A stretch of DNA of 64,000 nt from contig CALECT010000021.1 of assembly GCA_937949725.1 (NCBI GenBank), positions 1 through 64,000 on the forward strand, in the 5' to 3' direction. A program made the translations under genes and the position numbers. The stretch is from an uncultured Pseudanabaenaceae cyanobacterium. Lineage in GTDB: Bacteria > Cyanobacteriota > Cyanobacteriia > PCC-9006 > JAAUQQ01. The notes beneath the pieces are model-generated. The model was not told the DNA's origin, did not search any database, and saw nothing but the letters and a program-made list of their open reading frames with translations. Positions 8,811-16,972 of the stretch are shown here, piece by piece (within the stretch, counting starts at the first letter, position 1; each line of letters starts with the position of its first letter).

Positions 8811-9365
8811 ATGACCCAAACACAACAGACAGAGAATGCATGGGAGGCGGGCAATCGCTTCGCCAACCTCTCTACCCCTTGGTTCACCCTCATCGGCGAA
8901 CATATCCAGACCGGTGACCAAACCCTCGACTACTGGCGTGTCGAAAAAGCCGACTCCGTCATCATCCTGCCCATCCAAAACAATCAAATCCTCCTACCCG
9001 CCCCCACCTATCGCCCCGGCATCGGCAGCGAAACCCTCGACTTCCCCGGAGGCCGCTGCCCCAAGGCACAAGATCCCGCAGAAGCAGCACAACAGATTCT
9101 ACAGCGAGAGCTGGGAATAGATGTAACAGCAATTCTGTCTCTCCAACCCCTCAATCCCCAGGGCTGGCTCGTCAATAGCTCCTTTTCCAATCAAGAGCTC
9201 TACAGCTTTATCGCCCAACTCCATTCTGGCCCTGTGCCCAAGCAAGATCGGGCATACGCGATCGATAAGGTTGGCATCGATCGCCTCCGCTCCGACCTCT
9301 CCTGCTTGCAATGCCGCATGGTGTTGTTGGAATGGTGGTATTCCCGTCAAACTTGTCGGGTATGA
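8811..9365 (+). CDS. Nudix-fold protein with degenerate Nudix box
   Basis: 184 residues. Residues ~45-85 (DSVIILPIQNNQILL, YRPGIGSETLDFPGG) match the ADP-ribose/ADP-sugar pyrophosphatase branch of Nudix proteins. The Nudix box should read G-x5-E-x7-REUxEExGU, but after GGRCPKAQDPAEAA the sequence is QQILQRELG, so most of the metal-binding Glu residues are missing. It may be a non-catalytic binding or regulatory protein. ATG 8811 is used; it stands alone between oppositely oriented neighbours. Confidence 0.7.
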   Translation: MTQTQQTENAWEAGNRFANLSTPWFTLIGEHIQTGDQTLDYWRVEKADSVIILPIQNNQILLPAPTYRPGIGSETLDFPGGRCPKAQDPAEAAQQILQRELGIDVTAILSLQPLNPQGWLVNSSFSNQELYSFIAQLHSGPVPKQDRAYAIDKVGIDRLRSDLSCLQCRMVLLEWWYSRQTCRV

Positions 9366-9823
9366 AGCTGGCCTCAAGCGTTATTCTTCTCACCACAGCT
9401 AGAGAATGCTTTCGTACAGACAGGAGCGCTTTAGGACAACTGGTGCAAAAGACGGACTACCCGTCTATCCAGATAGTGATTAGAGACAATAAATAATGAG
9501 CCTGCGATCGCTCCCCCATAATTGGAGCCTTGAGTCTGGGAATAATATGTACGGCTAGCTTGGGGATCCAACCATGCTGCCCGCCTCGCAACACCATGAT
9601 TATCTGTCCTGAGCTCTACTGACTAACCGCGGATGTACATATAGTGCTCTGTCTCTCCACGGTTATAGCCCTGAGCATTGCTCTAGGCTTATTCATTAAA
9701 TAACCTCGGCTCTGCTTGGAGCAGCGAATCTACGCTGAGTCGTGTTTAAGGGCCATGGTTAGTCTGTTTGGTGCATAAATCTCTCAACTTAACCTAATCA
9801 TCTATACAAAAGCCTACTTCTCC
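9366..9823. other. Intergenic region, 458 bp, no feature seen
   Basis: The stretch contains scattered stops in all frames, one HIP1-like site near 9508, and no convincing RNA gene, repeat or strong promoter. It is the leader region of the lipoprotein gene at 9824. Confidence 0.5.
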
Positions 9824-10633
9824 ATGCACCAGTATCAGCCTAAGAAAATTAACCGGAACCAAGTCGTCGTTGGTCTGATGATCACGACCATGCTGGCTGC
9901 TTGTGGCGCACCTGCTGTCAAAACGGACTCCAACGCACCAGCTCCCATTCCTGCGACGACACCGGCCCAAACGAAAGCTGATGCTACCGTAAATGCCGCG
10001 AAAGCAGGCCAAGAGGAAATTACTTTTACGGACCTCGCAAGCTGCAAAACTGAAACCGAGCGACTCCAGGCAGAATACACAATCCTCCAAGAAGCATTCG
10101 ATTCTGGAAAACTGACTGGCGAAGCCCCAATTAAGCCTAACCTTCAACCAGACGAATGCGAGGCATTCTTAGCCGCCGCAGAGGAAAAGTACGCCGCCGA
10201 AGCCCCCACCTACGCAGATCAAAATTCCTGCGAAGCCAGTGGAGCAGAAGAATGTGAACGGGTGGACCCCAGTCCCAGCAATAACTACGTCCAAACAATT
10301 TATCGGCCTGTCTTCTATGGGGGCTATTCATACAACCCCTGGATAGCACCCATCTACATCGGCGGGCGACGGAATTATGGCTCCCACACCACGGTAATTT
10401 ATCGGGATAGTGGTAGTAGCAACTTTAGTAGCTCTGGCAGTAGTCGCACAACGACGACTAAACCCACGGCATCCACAACCACTAAATCCACAACGACCAA
10501 GTCCACCACCAGCACTTCTCCTAAAACCACAACAACAAAACCAGCAGCGACCTCCGGCAGCAATGCCATCACAGGGCGTGGCACCTCTGGTTTTGGTAGT
10601 TCCTATAAGTCCACTGGCAGAGGCGGCAAATAG
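9824..10633 (+). CDS. DUF1190 (YgiB-like) lipoprotein
   Basis: 269 residues with a lipoprotein signal ending MLAAC near residue 28. The body has the DUF1190/YgiB features: FTDLASC, a Cys-containing middle and YRPVFYGGYSYNPW with a Gly/Ser/Thr-rich C-terminus (TTTKSTTTKS tract). In enterobacteria YgiB is encoded next to YgiC, a glutathionylspermidine-synthase-like ATP-grasp protein, and the same order holds here (next gene 52 bp downstream). Role unknown; an outer-membrane or periplasmic location is inferred from the lipobox. Confidence 0.75.
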   Translation: MHQYQPKKINRNQVVVGLMITTMLAACGAPAVKTDSNAPAPIPATTPAQTKADATVNAAKAGQEEITFTDLASCKTETERLQAEYTILQEAFDSGKLTGEAPIKPNLQPDECEAFLAAAEEKYAAEAPTYADQNSCEASGAEECERVDPSPSNNYVQTIYRPVFYGGYSYNPWIAPIYIGGRRNYGSHTTVIYRDSGSSNFSSSGSSRTTTTKPTASTTTKSTTTKSTTSTSPKTTTTKPAATSGSNAITGRGTSGFGSSYKSTGRGGK

Positions 10634-10685
10634 TCTTTCCTGTCCCTAAAGCCGTCACCGCCCATCTAGCTGAGAAGCAGAAGCC

Positions 10686-12071
10686 ATGCGCCCGATCGAA
10701 ATCCAACGCCGCCGCAATTGGCAACAGCACATTCGTGAGAATGCTTATCAGGTTGAGGCCCTGACGGACAAGGACATTCGCTACTGGACTGAGGCCCTAG
10801 ACAAGCCCTATGCCATTCAATTCAGCGAAAGTGAGGAAGAGGCATTGGCCGATGCTACAGAAGCCCTGTGGGAAATGAGCTGTGAGTTCTTGGACCGCTT
10901 CTTCACTGAAGAATCCGAGGGTGCTGTTACGACTCGGCTTAAAACCCTGGGCATTCCCTCCGAGTACCACCGCGCGATCGCCAACTCCTGGGACCGGGAA
11001 GATCCCGAAGATTTAGAGCTGGCCACCCGTTTCGACTTTGCCACTCGAAATGATGCCCTGGGAGATCCAAGTGCTGCTGAAATGGCAATCAAGCTGATCG
11101 AAATCAACGGTGAGACCCCACTTCTAGGGGCTGAGATGGTTTACCAATGGAATTGGTTCTGCAACTACCGCAGCCAGTTTCCGTCGGGGTATAAAGCCTT
11201 GCCCAAGGATGCTCACCAGTTCAATGAGTATTGGGAAAAAATTGCCAATCGGTTTCGAGTTTTAGCTAACGAATACGATTTTCAGGGTCGTGGGATCTCC
11301 TTCCTTGTGGATGAGAATCTTGAAGAAGATTCTGAGATGGCCATGCAACTCATCCAGATTTTGCACGACGAAGTCGACGACGAAATCTACACCCAAATCG
11401 TCACCCTACGAGATAGCTATGACGAGAATGGGGAGATGATTAACCGAGGCATCGGCCTGGATTCCGAAGGTTACCTGGTTGATGCCCAGAATGACCGTAT
11501 GCCTATTATTTGGAAGATTTACGACTGGCAAAATATCCAAGCCGATATGGCCAATGATGGCTCTACGGCAGCTCTCGTAAACCGCCTTGAAAAGGATGAC
11601 CTATCGGATCAGGTCATCATTGAGCCGCTGTGGAAGCAAGTGCTTAGCAACAAAGGAGCCATGACTTACATGTGGCAGTGGTTTGGCGATCACCCCAACT
11701 ATGGGAAATACCTTCTGCCCACCTACTTTGAAAATGACCTTTCAACGGAAGCCACTCAGTTAGCAGTAGCTCTTCACATTCGCAAGCCGATTATTGGCCA
11801 TGAAGGAGTAGGCGTTGCCATCACTAATTCCATGGCGGGTGAGATTGAAGCCAAGCTCACCCTAGGATATGGCGAAGAGGGCTATATTTTGCAAGAGTTT
11901 TTCGAGCTTCCCGTAGCAGAATTGGGCAGACAGCGGCAACATTACATGATCGGTGCTTGGTCGGTGGATGGCGAAGCAGCGGGCATCGTAATCCGTGGCG
12001 ATAGCTCCAGAATCACGGGCCGCTATTGCACCATCATTCCGCATATTGTTGCTGGGGCAATTCAGGTTTAA
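10686..12071 (+). CDS. Glutathionylspermidine-synthase family ATP-grasp protein (YgiC-like)
   Basis: 461 residues matching the C-terminal synthetase domain of glutathionylspermidine synthase and E. coli YgiC/YjfC: N-terminal helices, FDFATRNDALGDPSAAEMAIKLIEINGETP in the substrate region, and the ATP-grasp end with KPIIGHEGVG and GYGEEGYILQEF. The amidase half is absent, as in YgiC. The reaction is probably an ATP-dependent amide ligation, but the substrate is unknown. It is the middle gene of a three-gene set with DUF1190 upstream and a ferritin-like protein 34 bp downstream. Confidence 0.85.
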   Translation: MRPIEIQRRRNWQQHIRENAYQVEALTDKDIRYWTEALDKPYAIQFSESEEEALADATEALWEMSCEFLDRFFTEESEGAVTTRLKTLGIPSEYHRAIANSWDREDPEDLELATRFDFATRNDALGDPSAAEMAIKLIEINGETPLLGAEMVYQWNWFCNYRSQFPSGYKALPKDAHQFNEYWEKIANRFRVLANEYDFQGRGISFLVDENLEEDSEMAMQLIQILHDEVDDEIYTQIVTLRDSYDENGEMINRGIGLDSEGYLVDAQNDRMPIIWKIYDWQNIQADMANDGSTAALVNRLEKDDLSDQVIIEPLWKQVLSNKGAMTYMWQWFGDHPNYGKYLLPTYFENDLSTEATQLAVALHIRKPIIGHEGVGVAITNSMAGEIEAKLTLGYGEEGYILQEFFELPVAELGRQRQHYMIGAWSVDGEAAGIVIRGDSSRITGRYCTIIPHIVAGAIQV

Positions 12072-12105
12072 ACCACACCTCAGATACCTATCTCCCTGCA
12101 AGCCC

Positions 12106-12912
12106 ATGGCCACCTTCACCCAACAAAACCACTGGGACCTAGATACTGTCATCGCTGTTGATCATGCCATTGACCCTGAGTATTTTGCGAATGCTCCTGA
12201 GCAAGTAGCAGAGAACTTTGAACGCTTGCTTTCCCGAGATGTGTTTTCGGAAGCGGATGCCCAGTTTCTCTACGACTGGCTACTAGAGCGAGGAGTCAGT
12301 CCAGCCTTCCGCCAAATGCTGGATCACTGGCTAGAGGATGAGCTGAAGCATTACCAAAGTCTCCGCCGCTGCTACCGTGCGCTATCTGGTGTGACCTATG
12401 CCGAGATGGATCAAGAGGCCGAGGCGCGGGCAAAGAAGCGGAATATTGAGCCGATCGCAGACTTGTTAGTAGACGAGTTCAGCATCTTGCTCATGTTGGC
12501 CTACGACGAGATTGGCAGTACCTATTCTTACCGTCGAGACCTGGCTGAGTTTTATTGTCACTTTGGGAGGGAGATCGCCAAGGTCGGCCAACACTTGGTC
12601 AGAGATGAAGGCCAGCATTTCAGCAACGCCGCAGAGCTAATTCTGACCCTCTACCCCGAACGACTCAAAGATGTTTCAGCAACTCTTGCCAAGTTCGACG
12701 TCCGCGAGAAACAACTGGCCCGCACGGGAAGCTACCACGGCACCTTCTTCTTGGACCATGCCCAGGAGCAAGCTCGTTTCCCCACTGACTTCAATGCCGT
12801 CACCATGCAAGTGATCCAGGCGCGGCTGGGCATCGCAGCCATGCCCAGTCAGGAAAAGGTAAAACGGCTATGGCAGTGGAAACCCAAAGGGTGTCAGTTC
12901 GTACCCGTTTGA
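12106..12912 (+). CDS. Ferritin-like di-iron protein
   Basis: 268 residues from ATG 12106; the open frame extends upstream to 11995 but that would overlap the YgiC-like gene by 77 bp, whereas 12106 leaves a 34-bp gap. Two ExxH motifs, DELKH (~residue 80) and RDEGQH (~residue 169), sit in long helices with other acidic residues, the classical carboxylate-bridged di-iron layout of ferritin-like oxidases. No named family recognised. Co-transcription with the DUF1190/ATP-grasp pair suggests it acts on the same unknown product. Confidence 0.7.
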   Translation: MATFTQQNHWDLDTVIAVDHAIDPEYFANAPEQVAENFERLLSRDVFSEADAQFLYDWLLERGVSPAFRQMLDHWLEDELKHYQSLRRCYRALSGVTYAEMDQEAEARAKKRNIEPIADLLVDEFSILLMLAYDEIGSTYSYRRDLAEFYCHFGREIAKVGQHLVRDEGQHFSNAAELILTLYPERLKDVSATLAKFDVREKQLARTGSYHGTFFLDHAQEQARFPTDFNAVTMQVIQARLGIAAMPSQEKVKRLWQWKPKGCQFVPV

Positions 12913-13158
12913 TCAACAGCGTTACTTCCCTTGCAGTTCCCCAGGTAATCGCCTCTTTGCAGTAGACGCCTGCTAAAAACGATATCCATAGATCCATGGC
13001 TTGCTGGTGAAGTTGCTGGGCGATCGCCCGGCGGGTCGCTGGGTTCAGCAGCGCCAGATCAATCCAGCCAAAGATCCTGGTGACGATGCCCCCTGGGAAG
13101 CCGTTCTGGCTAAACTCTGAATTGATTGCGATCGCGTTTCCGGTAGGTCAGCCTGAGA
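12913..13158. other. Intergenic region with possible coding remnant on the minus strand
   Basis: The minus strand from about 13115 down to 12945 reads as plausible protein (for example NPATRRAIAQQLHQQAMD then LWISFLAGVYCKEAI) but lacks a start and runs into the ferritin-like gene. No family recognised. It may be the decayed end of a gene once downstream of the TetR regulator. Confidence 0.25.
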
Positions 13159-13845
13159 TTAAGACTCACTGGAGCGCAGCTTCTCTAAGCCATCTAAAAT
13201 CAGGTTTAAGCCCAGCTCAAACTCGTGCAGACCATCATATTGCTGCTCCATCACTAAGTGAGTCAGACGATTCATATAGGGATACTTTTCGGCTGGAATC
13301 ATCGCCACATAGGCTTCTGCGGCCTCGGAATAATCCTCAACCTCAAAGGGAAAATTCAGCTCCTGCAAGGTGAAGCCATAAATGTGGCTATCCATGGCAT
13401 TCCAGGCATGATCCGCCATTTCCAGTGAGAAGCCTGCCTCCACCAAGCAGCCCAGGGTTGAATCGATATAGCGCAGCATGGCAGGCCCCACATTCACTCG
13501 CGATACCAGGGGCATCGTTGCCCAGGGATGCTGTAGCAACACTGTGTGGGCAGACAAGGCCCGCTGCAGCATCGCCGCTTGCCAATTGAGCTGAATTTTG
13601 GGCACCTCAATCTCGCTCACGACGCAATCAACCATGCCATCCAAGAGGTCATCGCGATTGCTCACATGGTTGTACAAAGACATAGCTTTAACATCCAGCG
13701 CTGTGGCCAGCTTTCGCATGGATAGAGCTTCTAGGCCCGCTTCGTCGGCTAGGGCGATCGCGGCCTGCAACACCCGCTCCCGGCTGAGGGGCGATCGCTG
13801 TGGTGGAGTTTTGTTGTTTGCAGTCGCCTTCGTGCGATTGGCCAT
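13159..13845 (-). CDS. TetR family transcriptional repressor
   Basis: 228 residues. The N-terminal helix-turn-helix (LSRERVLQAAIALADEAGLEALSM, then KLATALDVKAMSLYNHVSNRDDL) is diagnostic of TetR regulators with the tetracycline-repressor-type C-terminal domain. It is divergent from the oxidoreductase operon beginning at ~14061, with a palindromic operator in between (13927-13959), so it most likely represses that operon and itself. The ligand is unknown; quinones or reactive aldehydes would suit the MDR enzymes. Confidence 0.9.
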   Translation of the reverse strand: MANRTKATANNKTPPQRSPLSRERVLQAAIALADEAGLEALSMRKLATALDVKAMSLYNHVSNRDDLLDGMVDCVVSEIEVPKIQLNWQAAMLQRALSAHTVLLQHPWATMPLVSRVNVGPAMLRYIDSTLGCLVEAGFSLEMADHAWNAMDSHIYGFTLQELNFPFEVEDYSEAAEAYVAMIPAEKYPYMNRLTHLVMEQQYDGLHEFELGLNLILDGLEKLRSSES

Positions 13846-13926
13846 GCTTCATCCTTCTCAATAACCTGCCTAAACCTTTGGTCCAAGCTCTCTTGCCGTA
13901 ACGCCACCCATCGACAATCTTGCCAG

Positions 13927-13959
13927 ACTTACGCTGTACGTTAAACTTACACTGTAAGT
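13927..13959. promoter_or_regulatory. Candidate tandem TetR operator
   Basis: 13945-13959 is a palindrome with perfect 7-bp arms, ACTTACA-C-TGTAAGT. A related imperfect copy, ACTTACGCTGTACGT, lies at 13927-13941, with centres 18 bp apart. Position between the divergent TetR gene and MDR operon fits an autoregulatory operator pair. Confidence 0.6.
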
Positions 13960-14060
13960 CGATGCTTATTGTTTAGGTTAGACCCATGGAAACCCTTCAG
14001 CATCCTGCGACGAATTCCCCAGTTTGGAGGGAGCCAGCTCGACCGAATACTAGAACAACT

Positions 14061-15056
14061 ATGAAAGCGATCGTTCAGACGGAATATGGTTCACCCAATG
14101 TTCTGTCCTTGCAAGAAGTTGTCAAGCCCATGCCCAAGGGCAATGAAGTGCTTGTGCGGATTCGGACAACCTCTGTCCATGCTGGGGACTGGCATTTGAT
14201 GCGTGGCAGTCCATTCCTAATCCGCCTGATCTTTGGGGGATTGCTCAAGCCCAAAGTCCAAACCATTGGCACGGACATGGCTGGGGAAGTTGAAGCCGTC
14301 GGCCAGGCGGTCACGCAATTCAAACCTGGAGATGCAGTCTTCGGCGACCTGTCCGAGTCGGGCTTTGGAGCTTGGGCGGAATACGTTGCAGTGCCAAAAC
14401 AGAGCTTGGCATCTAAACCGGAAAACCTCAGCTTCGAACAAGCTGCCACGGTTCCCGTCTCTGCCTTAGCAGCTCTGCAAGCTCTCCGCAATGTGGGGCA
14501 AATCCAACCAGGGCAGCGAGTTCTGATTAACGGAGCCTCAGGCGGCGTGGGTCACTTTGCCTTGCAGCTGGCGAAAGCCTTTGGCGCAGAAGTGACAGCA
14601 GTTTGTAGCGCAACAAAAGCCGAGATGGTAAGGTCTCTTGGCGCAGACCAGGTTATTGATTACAGCCAACAGGACTGTACTCAAACGAACCAGCCCTATG
14701 ACCTCATTCTAGATACTGCCGCTTATCGCTCCGCCCGTGACTTTCTTCCTGCATTAACCCCGGCAGGAAGATACGTTTTGATCGGTGGCTCCACGCCTCG
14801 CCTGTTTCAGGCGCTGTTGCTGGGGAGTTGGCTTAGTCGGGGCAGTAAACGCACCATCAAATGTCTGACTTCCAGCCCCAATCAAACCGATCTACGGACG
14901 CTCAAAGACCTGATCGAAGCAGGCAAAATTAGACCTTTCATCGATCGCCAATACAACCTCGACCAAATCCCTGATGCCATTCGTCATATCGAAACTAGGC
15001 AAGTCCAGGGCAAAGTTGCCGTCCAAATTGGCAACCCCTCGGAGTCACAATTATGA
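14061..15056 (+). CDS. MDR family NAD(P)-dependent oxidoreductase (quinone oxidoreductase type)
   Basis: 331 residues from ATG 14061 (MKAIVQTEYGSP), chosen because the next gene's product starts the same way and has the same length; an upstream in-frame ATG at 13986 would add 25 residues. Zinc-free medium-chain dehydrogenase: GDAVFGDL.. catalytic half and a Rossmann nucleotide site VLINGASGGVGHFALQLA. Family members reduce quinones or enones with NADPH. First gene of the TetR-controlled operon; its stop overlaps the start of the second oxidoreductase (ATGA). Confidence 0.85.
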   Translation: MKAIVQTEYGSPNVLSLQEVVKPMPKGNEVLVRIRTTSVHAGDWHLMRGSPFLIRLIFGGLLKPKVQTIGTDMAGEVEAVGQAVTQFKPGDAVFGDLSESGFGAWAEYVAVPKQSLASKPENLSFEQAATVPVSALAALQALRNVGQIQPGQRVLINGASGGVGHFALQLAKAFGAEVTAVCSATKAEMVRSLGADQVIDYSQQDCTQTNQPYDLILDTAAYRSARDFLPALTPAGRYVLIGGSTPRLFQALLLGSWLSRGSKRTIKCLTSSPNQTDLRTLKDLIEAGKIRPFIDRQYNLDQIPDAIRHIETRQVQGKVAVQIGNPSESQL

Positions 15057-16054
15057 AAGCGATCGTCTATCGCCAATACGGCAGCCCCGACGTTCTGCAA
15101 CTCCGGGATCTAACCCAGCCTAGCCCCAAGGACAACGAAGTTCTGATTAAGGTCCAAGCCGCTGCTGTTACAACTGCTGATGTGGCAGCCCGCCAAGGCT
15201 CTCCCTTTATTGCTCGCCTAGCCTTTGGATTATTCAAGCCAAAACTCTCGATTCTGGGAACGGAATTTGCTGGAACGATCGCCGCCATTGGCTCCAGCGT
15301 GACGCGGTTTAAGCCTGGCGATGCGGTCTATGCCGCGACTGGGGACAGCTTCGGTGCTCATCGCGAATACCTTTGTATGGCAGAGGATGGCGCGATCGCG
15401 CCCAAGCCCAACAACCTCAATTTTGTTGAAGCCGCAGCCCTCTGCGAAGGGACCTTAACGGCGCTACCTTTCCTGCGAGACCACGGCAAGATTCACCAGG
15501 GCCAGAAGGTTTTAATCAATGGTGCTGCAGGATCCGTTGGCACAGCGGCAGTGCAAATTGCCAAGCACTTCGGAGCCCAAGTGACCGGAGTATGCAGCAG
15601 CAAAAATCTAGAACTAGTGAAATCTCTAGGTGCGGATCAAGTGATCGATTACAACCAAGCTGATTTCACTCAAACTGTTGACACCTATGACGTTATTTTT
15701 GATGCCGTAGCCAAAAGCAGTTTCTCCCGTTGCAAAGCCGCACTCAAACCCAATGGCATTTACCTCGCGACGATGCCTAACATCGCCATTCTGCTGCAAA
15801 TGCTATGGACTTCAAAGTTTGGCTCTAAGAAAGCAATCCTTGCCCTCACCGGTTTACGACCTGCGAAAGACAAGGCTAAGGATCTGGCCTTCCTCCAGGA
15901 ACCGATCGAAGCGGGGCAGCTCAAGCCCGTAATCGGTCAATGCTATTCCATGGCGCAAATTGCCGAAGCTCACCGTTATGTGGAAACAGGCCATAAAATT
16001 GGTAGTGCTGTCATTACAATGACGCCCCCTCCAGCCGAATCTACCTCGTCATGA
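15053..16054 (+). CDS. Second MDR family oxidoreductase, paralogue of the upstream gene
   Basis: 333 residues, starting MKAIVYRQYGSPD and overlapping the upstream stop by 4 bp, hence translationally coupled. Nucleotide-binding motif VLINGAAGSVGTAAVQIA and the same overall layout as the preceding gene, but diverged throughout, so an old tandem duplication. No zinc ligands of the alcohol dehydrogenase type are evident. Probably an NADPH-dependent quinone or enone reductase with a different substrate range. Confidence 0.85.
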   Translation: MKAIVYRQYGSPDVLQLRDLTQPSPKDNEVLIKVQAAAVTTADVAARQGSPFIARLAFGLFKPKLSILGTEFAGTIAAIGSSVTRFKPGDAVYAATGDSFGAHREYLCMAEDGAIAPKPNNLNFVEAAALCEGTLTALPFLRDHGKIHQGQKVLINGAAGSVGTAAVQIAKHFGAQVTGVCSSKNLELVKSLGADQVIDYNQADFTQTVDTYDVIFDAVAKSSFSRCKAALKPNGIYLATMPNIAILLQMLWTSKFGSKKAILALTGLRPAKDKAKDLAFLQEPIEAGQLKPVIGQCYSMAQIAEAHRYVETGHKIGSAVITMTPPPAESTSS

Positions 16055-16806
16055 AGCAGCCTATTCGAAAAATATTGCCCCTACTTGGCCTAGGCTTTGT
16101 CACGGCAGTGGGTCTGACAAATTGCAGCAACATCATTCGAACTGTTGGCCCCAAGATTTACCCCGAAGCGGTGTTCAACCTGAATTGCACCAGTAAAGTC
16201 GTAGCCCTCACCATTGATGACGGTCCTTTCCAACCCTCAACCCCAAAGATTCTCAAGGTTCTGAGCGACAACCAAGTTAAAGCCACATTCTTTGCCATTG
16301 GCGATCGCGGTCAGGAGAATCTAGATCTGCTCCAGGCCATCACTGACCAGGGCCACGAACTGGCTAACCACACCTGGGCTGAACAAACCACTGCCCGCCT
16401 CGATGAACCCGAGCTCTCCCAAAGCATCGCCGACACCCATGCCCTCCTTGCCCCCTATCAAGAGATCACTTGGTTTCGCCCTGGCACCGGCTTTGTCAAT
16501 CAGAGCATTCTGGAAGCGATTGCACCGCAAGCTTCCGAAGAAATCGCTCCTTACAACTACCGCCTCGCCCTAGGCGATGTCTTCCCTTTCGACACCACCA
16601 TCACCAGTCCAAGATTCTATAGTTGGTATATCAACCATTCCATAAAACCAGGCTCCATCATCGTCCTGCACGATGCCAATGGGCGGGGTGAAAGAACGGC
16701 TCAAGCCCTTGCCCAAGTCTTGCCCAAGCTTAAGGAGCGGGGATATGCGATCGTCCCCCTACGAGAGCTAGACAGACCAGAAAGATGTAAGCCTGTTCTC
16801 AATTAA
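16051..16806 (+). CDS. Polysaccharide deacetylase (NodB homology) lipoprotein
   Basis: 251 residues, start overlapping the preceding stop by 4 bp. A hydrophobic N-terminus ends LTNCS, a lipobox-like site. The NodB domain shows motif 1 TIDDGP, motif 2 HELANHTW, motif 3 RPGTGF and motif 5 IIVLHD, so the metal ligands and catalytic Asp/His are present. It should de-N-acetylate a cell-wall or exported glycan. Its place in an operon with two oxidoreductases and a TetR regulator is unexpected and suggests a stress-triggered envelope response (inference). Confidence 0.85.
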   Translation: MKQPIRKILPLLGLGFVTAVGLTNCSNIIRTVGPKIYPEAVFNLNCTSKVVALTIDDGPFQPSTPKILKVLSDNQVKATFFAIGDRGQENLDLLQAITDQGHELANHTWAEQTTARLDEPELSQSIADTHALLAPYQEITWFRPGTGFVNQSILEAIAPQASEEIAPYNYRLALGDVFPFDTTITSPRFYSWYINHSIKPGSIIVLHDANGRGERTAQALAQVLPKLKERGYAIVPLRELDRPERCKPVLN

Positions 16807-16972
16807 TCGAATAAGCCTTGCATTTTTTAGTCGGAGCTGCATAGAGGTAGCCTCTTACATAGGGGATAACAATAGCTTCACTGATATCCTCCTAATTGGA
16901 TCGCTATGCAGCGAATCAAAATGCCATTCTGCAATAAGACTGTGCCCTACGATGATTCTCCTATCAGTCGCT

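Noticed and set aside
11995..12105. Upstream extension of the ferritin-like gene
   Set aside because: It overlaps the YgiC-like gene by 77 bp; ATG 12106 gives a clean intergenic gap.
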